This document shows, piece by piece, positions 13,190-16,335 of a stretch of DNA of 16,335 nt. Each line of letters starts with the position of its first letter. The stretch's first letter is position 1. Both the position numbers and the translations under genes were made by a program. The notes below the pieces were generated by a model. The model was not told where the DNA came from. It did no database searches and saw only the letters and a list, made by a program, of their open reading frames with translations. Origin of the DNA: an uncultured Christensenellaceae bacterium (lineage in GTDB: Bacteria; Bacillota; Clostridia; Christensenellales; MGBC116941); contig CAJUEF010000003.1 of assembly GCA_910585035.1 (NCBI GenBank), forward strand, positions 5,508-21,842. The letters run 5' to 3'.

Positions 13190-13363
13190 CATTCTGCACT
13201 ATACATCTTTTTAATTTAAAAAGCACATTAGTTTTCTTTGGCTCCACCTTTCTTTTTTAAAAGAAAGGTGGAAAAAATAAAACACTCCTGAAACATATAG
13301 CCTTTTTTTAAACCATATTGATTTTCTTTTTGCTTCTTTTTCTTTTTTCTAAAAGAAAAAGAA
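13185..13363. repeat. 180-bp hairpin-rich direct repeat, copy A
   Basis: By hand alignment this 179-bp stretch matches copy B (14349-14528) with seven substitutions and two short indels. It holds two inverted repeats. The first has 14-bp perfect arms at 13243-13256 and 13259-13272 (TCCACCTTTCTTTT and its complement). The second has 14-bp arms at 13333-13346 and 13351-13364 (CTTCTTTTTCTTTT and its complement, loop TTCT). It fills the gap between the XRE terminator and the radical SAM gene, and it contains no reading frame of note. Confidence 0.85.
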
Positions 13364-13376
13364 GAAGAAAAATAAA

Positions 13377-14240
13377 TCACCACAAACTAAGTTGTTGTTC
13401 CCTACTTTTAAAGGTGGATAACATCTCAAACACTTTTGACGTTCCAAAAACAATTCCGTTTTCTTTACAGGCGGCTTTAACAATGCTTTCCAGCTTCTTG
13501 GAATTAGGGCTTTTTATGCCGTAAGACATACCGTAAGCGTGCATATATTTTTTCTTCAGCCCCGGAAAAAGCTCGTCCAGCTTTTTATAGTAGTATTCCC
13601 TGTTGCCTCTGCGAAGGGTCATGCCGCTGCCAAAAGTCAAAATACCCTTTACCCCCGCATCAATACAATAATCCAGTATACCTTTGACATTCTCTTCCGT
13701 ATCGTTAATAAAAGGCAAAGTGGGCGTAAGCCATACCACAGTTGGTATATCCTCTTTCTGCATTTCCTTTAACACCTCATATCTGCGCTCGGTTGTGCAA
13801 ACATACGGCTCCAGCTTTTTACATAGCTCCTCGTCAAAGGTGGTCATGGTCATTTGCACATGACAAACGGCTTCATCATTTATTTTTTTAAGCAAATCAA
13901 TATCCCTTAATATTAAATCTGATTTTGTAAGTACCGCCGCCCCAAAGCCGTGCTTTGCTATTATCTCAAGACATTTTCTCGTCATGCCAATTTCCTTTTC
14001 AAGAGGCATATAAGGGTCTGTCATTGCCCCTGTTGATATAACGCATTTGCTTTTTTTCTTGGCAAGAGCAGCATCCAATAGTTCAGGCGCATTTGCCTTA
14101 ACCTGTATATTCTCAAACTCATATGTCATTCCATAGCACTCACTGCGGGAATCACAATATATACACCCATGAGTGCATCCCCTGTATACATTCATGGTAT
14201 TATTGTTTGATAAAATTGTCTTAGCCGTTATATTACGCAT
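13377..14240 (-). CDS. Radical SAM protein of the SPL-like (Rv2578c-type) family
   Basis: The cluster motif C22-T-H-G-C26-I-Y-C29, preceded by NVYRGC, is that of radical SAM enzymes and binds a [4Fe-4S] cluster that cleaves S-adenosylmethionine. The context NVYRGCTHGCIYCDSR and the later ISTGAMTDPYMPLEKE, AAVLTKSDLILRDIDLL and VQMTMTTFDEELCKKLEP (quoted in parts) match the widespread family annotated as spore-photoproduct-lyase-like. That family is mostly uncharacterised, and true DNA repair activity should not be assumed. Its 287 residues form a single TIM-barrel domain with a short tail. Two ATGs stand in tandem; the one at 14240 has the better distance from AAGAGG. The gene is alone between two copies of a 180-bp repeat, with no partner in an operon. 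Confidence 0.87.
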   Translation of the reverse strand: MRNITAKTILSNNNTMNVYRGCTHGCIYCDSRSECYGMTYEFENIQVKANAPELLDAALAKKKSKCVISTGAMTDPYMPLEKEIGMTRKCLEIIAKHGFGAAVLTKSDLILRDIDLLKKINDEAVCHVQMTMTTFDEELCKKLEPYVCTTERRYEVLKEMQKEDIPTVVWLTPTLPFINDTEENVKGILDYCIDAGVKGILTFGSGMTLRRGNREYYYKKLDELFPGLKKKYMHAYGMSYGIKSPNSKKLESIVKAACKENGIVFGTSKVFEMLSTFKSREQQLSLW

Positions 14241-14276
14241 CATTACCTCTTATAATTAGCATATATGCTTTGATTA

Positions 14277-14330
14277 TTTTTCTTTGGCTCTATCTTTTTT
14301 TTGTTAAAATAAATATAAAAAAATAAAACA
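14277..14330. repeat. Decayed partial copy of the 180-bp repeat
   Basis: This stretch starts TTTTCTTTGGCTC like the interior of copies A and B, then keeps only an eroded version of the first hairpin (pyrimidine run followed by AAATATAAAAAAATAAAACA). It stands about 20 bases before copy B, in the same orientation. It suggests repeated arrival or duplication of the element at this site. Confidence 0.55.
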
Positions 14331-14348
14331 GCTACAAAGTAAACAATG

Positions 14349-14528
14349 TTTTTTATTCTGCACTACACGTCTTTTTAATTTAAAAACCACATTAGTTTTC
14401 TTTGGCTCCACCTTTCTTTTTTAAAAGAAAGGCGGAAAAATAAAACACCCCTGAAACATATATCCTTTTTTTAAAAGCCATATTGATTTTCTTTTTGCTT
14501 CTTTTTCTTTTTTCTAAAAGAAAAAGAA
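14349..14528. repeat. 180-bp hairpin-rich direct repeat, copy B
   Basis: This is the second copy, in the same orientation as copy A and 1164 bases away, so the radical SAM gene lies between the two. The first hairpin (14407-14420 with 14423-14436) has one A-C mismatch that would be a G-U pair on the minus strand. The second (14498-14511 with 14516-14529) keeps 13 of 14 pairs. Together with the decayed copy it accounts for nearly all of the space between the radical SAM gene and ftsZ. Confidence 0.85.
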
Positions 14529-14550
14529 AGGACTTGGTTATTCCAAGCCC
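14516..14550 (-). terminator. Intrinsic terminator of ftsZ, tail formed by repeat copy B
   Basis: On the minus strand, GGGCTTGG and CCAAGTCC form an 8-bp stem (one G-U pair) with a 5-base loop at 14550-14530, 26 bases past the ftsZ stop. The T-rich tail TTTCTTTTTCTTTT that follows is the right arm of the second hairpin in repeat copy B. Terminator and repeat therefore share bases. Confidence 0.75.
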
Positions 14551-14576
14551 TTATATTCTATATTAATAATGTAAAA

Positions 14577-15833
14577 TTAGATGTTGTCTATTCTTCTTGT
14601 GGTCTTCTTTCTAAGGAAAGATGGCACATCCAGGTCGTCAGAATCAAACTCTACCTTATTTGAGCTTTTATTGAACAGTGAAGATGCATAAGAATCGCTG
14701 TTTACTTCCTTAGCAATAGGCTCGCTTGCAGTTGGCGCCGGACTGGAAGGTGATGTTGACATACCAGGCGCCGACATTGGCATACCGCTATCCTTTTTTG
14801 GCTGACTTACGCTGCCTCCTGTATTATTTGAAGAAGTATTGCTAAAAAAACTTGGCATAGGGCGCTTACCGTCCTTAATATTATCTTCAAAGCCTGTAGC
14901 AATAACCGTTATGCGCACAGTATCTCCAAGGGATTCATCCACATCCACACCAAAGATAATATTTGCCTCGGGATGTACCGCCTCGTAAATAACGCTGCCG
15001 GCTTCGTCTGTTTCCTGCAAAGTAAGATCCATACCGCCGGAAAAGTTTACAATAACGCCCCTTGCGCCCTCAATATTAGTATCAAGAAGCGGACTGGAAA
15101 TAGCCTGTTTTGTAGCTTCAACAGTTCTGTTTTCACCGCTGGCAGAGCCAATACCCATATGAGCTATACCGCGGTCAAGCATAATTGTTCTGACATCGGC
15201 AAAGTCAAGGTTGATAAGCGCCGGCTTGGAAATAAGGTCAGTAATACCCTGAACACCCTGACGAAGTACATCGTCAGCAATCAAGAAAGCGTCTTTAATT
15301 GTTGTTCCTCTGCCTACCACCTGAAGCAGTCTGTCATTTGGAATAACCACAAGGGAATCCACATTGGCTTTTAGGTTTTTAATACCTGTCTCCGAGTTTA
15401 TCATTCTCTGCTTGCCTTCAAATTGGAATGGCTTGGTAACAACGCCTATCGTAAGAATTCCCATTTCTTTGGATATTTCAGCAACAACAGGAGCCGCACC
15501 GGTTCCCGTTCCGCCACCCATGCCGGCAGTTACGAATATAAGATCGGCACCTTCAAGAATTCTTTTAATTTCATCCCTGCTCTCCTCTGCCGCCTTTTCG
15601 CCTATCTCCGGATGTGCGCCGGCGCCAAGACCCTTTGTAAGCTTTTCGCCTATCTGAATCTTATTTGGCGCAAGAGACGTAAACAAAGCCATTTTATCTG
15701 TATTAACGGCTACAAACTCAACGCCCTTAAGACCGTGCTCAATCATTCTGTTAACAGCATTGTTTCCTGCTCCGCCAACTCCAATTACCTTAATCTGGGC
15801 AAATTTTTGAGAGTCAACATCAAATTCTAACAT
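14577..15833 (-). CDS. ftsZ: Cell division protein FtsZ
   Basis: FtsZ is the tubulin-like GTPase that polymerises into the division ring under the membrane. In this 418-residue protein GVGGAGNNAVNRM stands at 18-30, the tubulin signature GGGTGTG at 106-112, and the catalytic T7 loop at NLDFADV. A flexible Ser/Pro/Thr-rich linker covers about 317-398. The C-terminal conserved peptide DLDVPSFLRKK (about 400-410), which binds FtsA and other partners, is followed by the basic tail TTRRIDNI. The ATG at 15833 has AAGGAGGA upstream, overlapping the ftsA stop; an earlier in-frame start 11 codons upstream would overlap ftsA and is unlikely. The gene follows ftsA by 13 bases and is ended by its own terminator. 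Confidence 0.98.
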   Translation of the reverse strand: MLEFDVDSQKFAQIKVIGVGGAGNNAVNRMIEHGLKGVEFVAVNTDKMALFTSLAPNKIQIGEKLTKGLGAGAHPEIGEKAAEESRDEIKRILEGADLIFVTAGMGGGTGTGAAPVVAEISKEMGILTIGVVTKPFQFEGKQRMINSETGIKNLKANVDSLVVIPNDRLLQVVGRGTTIKDAFLIADDVLRQGVQGITDLISKPALINLDFADVRTIMLDRGIAHMGIGSASGENRTVEATKQAISSPLLDTNIEGARGVIVNFSGGMDLTLQETDEAGSVIYEAVHPEANIIFGVDVDESLGDTVRITVIATGFEDNIKDGKRPMPSFFSNTSSNNTGGSVSQPKKDSGMPMSAPGMSTSPSSPAPTASEPIAKEVNSDSYASSLFNKSSNKVEFDSDDLDVPSFLRKKTTRRIDNI

Positions 15834-15846
15834 TATATTATCCTCC

Positions 15847-16335
15847 TTATTCAGTGAAGAAATCAATTATCTTCTGTAAAAAACCACTTTTCTTCTTCTT
15901 TCCTATGGTTTCCTTGGGTCCGAGTTCATGCTTATTGGCAAACTCTATTATACTAAGAGCCGTATATAAATTAGGCGAGTTTATTTTTGCCGTTTCATAT
16001 TTTGGCATCCTAACATCATAATCAAAATAATTGTCAAACAATTCCCGGCAGCCCCTCATCATGGACATACCGCCGCCGGTTATATACATCTTGGTGCTCT
16101 TGTTAAACCGAAGCCCAAGGGTGTTTATCTTTTTATTAATCAGTCCAAGCAGCTCCTGGGCTCTCGCCTCCACTACCGCCTGAATTGTTTCATTTGAATG
16201 ATTTTTAACCTTTCCCGATTCTCCTCTGAAAAGCTCGTTGCTTCCCATATAAGAAGTGTCAAGGCCAAATACATATCTTCTTTTTATTTGCTCCGCATCT
16301 GCAAATGAATTTTTCATTATTATGGATAGATCATT
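15847..16335 (-). CDS. ftsA: Cell division protein FtsA, C-terminal part (5' end outside window)
   Basis: FtsA is an actin-like ATPase that tethers FtsZ filaments to the membrane. The 162 residues in the window read straight in from the edge without a start. NDLSII and the AEQIKRRY region match the part of FtsA before the last subdomain. YITGGGMSMMRGCRELF is the second phosphate-binding motif. A short lysine run and the amphipathic helix GFLQKIIDFFTE at the very end are the usual membrane-targeting sequence. The gene lies 13 bases upstream of ftsZ, and the ftsZ ribosome binding site covers its stop codon. An internal ATG at 16317 is not the true start. Some Clostridia carry divergent FtsA relatives, so the subtype is less sure than the family. 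Confidence 0.9.
   Translation of the reverse strand, partial: NDLSIIMKNSFADAEQIKRRYVFGLDTSYMGSNELFRGESGKVKNHSNETIQAVVEARAQELLGLINKKINTLGLRFNKSTKMYITGGGMSMMRGCRELFDNYFDYDVRMPKYETAKINSPNLYTALSIIEFANKHELGPKETIGKKKKSGFLQKIIDFFTE

Noticed and set aside
13232..13370. Repeat hairpins as ordinary terminators of the XRE and radical SAM genes
   Set aside because: No T-tract follows the stems in the needed direction, the XRE gene already has its own terminator at 13161-13189, and the similarity between copies extends well beyond the stems.
14258..14269. Palindrome AGCATATATGCT upstream of the radical SAM gene
   Set aside because: It is a short self-complementary A/T-rich word with no partner copy and no clear promoter nearby. 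Chance is likely.
13185..14528. CRISPR array or insertion sequence
   Set aside because: There are only two long copies, separated by a whole gene. No regular spacers, transposase, terminal inverted repeats or target-site duplications were seen.

Overview
The window looks like the chromosome of a low-GC, anaerobic Gram-positive bacterium of the class Clostridia (Bacillota). The pointers are the AT-rich intergenic DNA, the strong AGGAGG-type ribosome binding sites, the gene order ruvC-ruvA-ruvB-queA with tgt and yajC further along the same strand, an ftsA-ftsZ pair, and a reductase related to clostridial AhpF. I cannot name the genus from the sequence alone. Most genes are ordinary housekeeping genes; the accessory material lies in two places.

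Layout. 1-1367: yajC (5' part only) and tgt on the minus strand, each with its own sigma-A-like promoter. 1573-3772: a minus-strand peroxide-defence operon, ahpC followed by an unusual flavoprotein in which a thioredoxin-reductase module comes first and an AhpF N-terminal-type dithiol module comes second. 4092-6372: a plus-strand cassette made of a MerR/TipAS-type regulator, an ABC ATPase and an ABC-2 permease whose 3' end looks frame-disrupted. 6412-9599: the minus-strand operon ruvC-ruvA-ruvB-queA. 9702-12360: argG-argH on the plus strand, preceded by a clear ArgR operator in the promoter. 12481-13155: a divergent pair of a small SLOG (DUF2493-like) protein and an XRE repressor, with two matching dyad operators between them. 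13185-14528: a radical SAM gene bracketed by two nearly identical repeats of about 180 bp that carry nested hairpins. 14577-16335: ftsZ and the 3' part of ftsA on the minus strand.

How the parts relate. The ruvC-ruvA-ruvB proteins resolve Holliday junctions, and queA and tgt make queuosine in tRNA. In many Clostridia queA, tgt and yajC follow ruvB directly; here about 5 kb of peroxide-defence and efflux genes separates queA from tgt. The tgt and yajC promoters seen here, and the absence of a terminator after queA, fit an insertion into an ancestral operon. argG and argH carry out the last two steps of arginine synthesis and are probably controlled by ArgR. ftsA and ftsZ encode the core of the division ring.

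The observations most worth following up are the domain-permuted AhpF-like reductase, the divergent SLOG/XRE module with its paired operators, and the hairpin-rich repeat family around the radical SAM gene, one arm of which seems to serve as the T-rich tail of the ftsZ terminator. All alignments and motif matches were made by eye; no database search or folding calculation was run.
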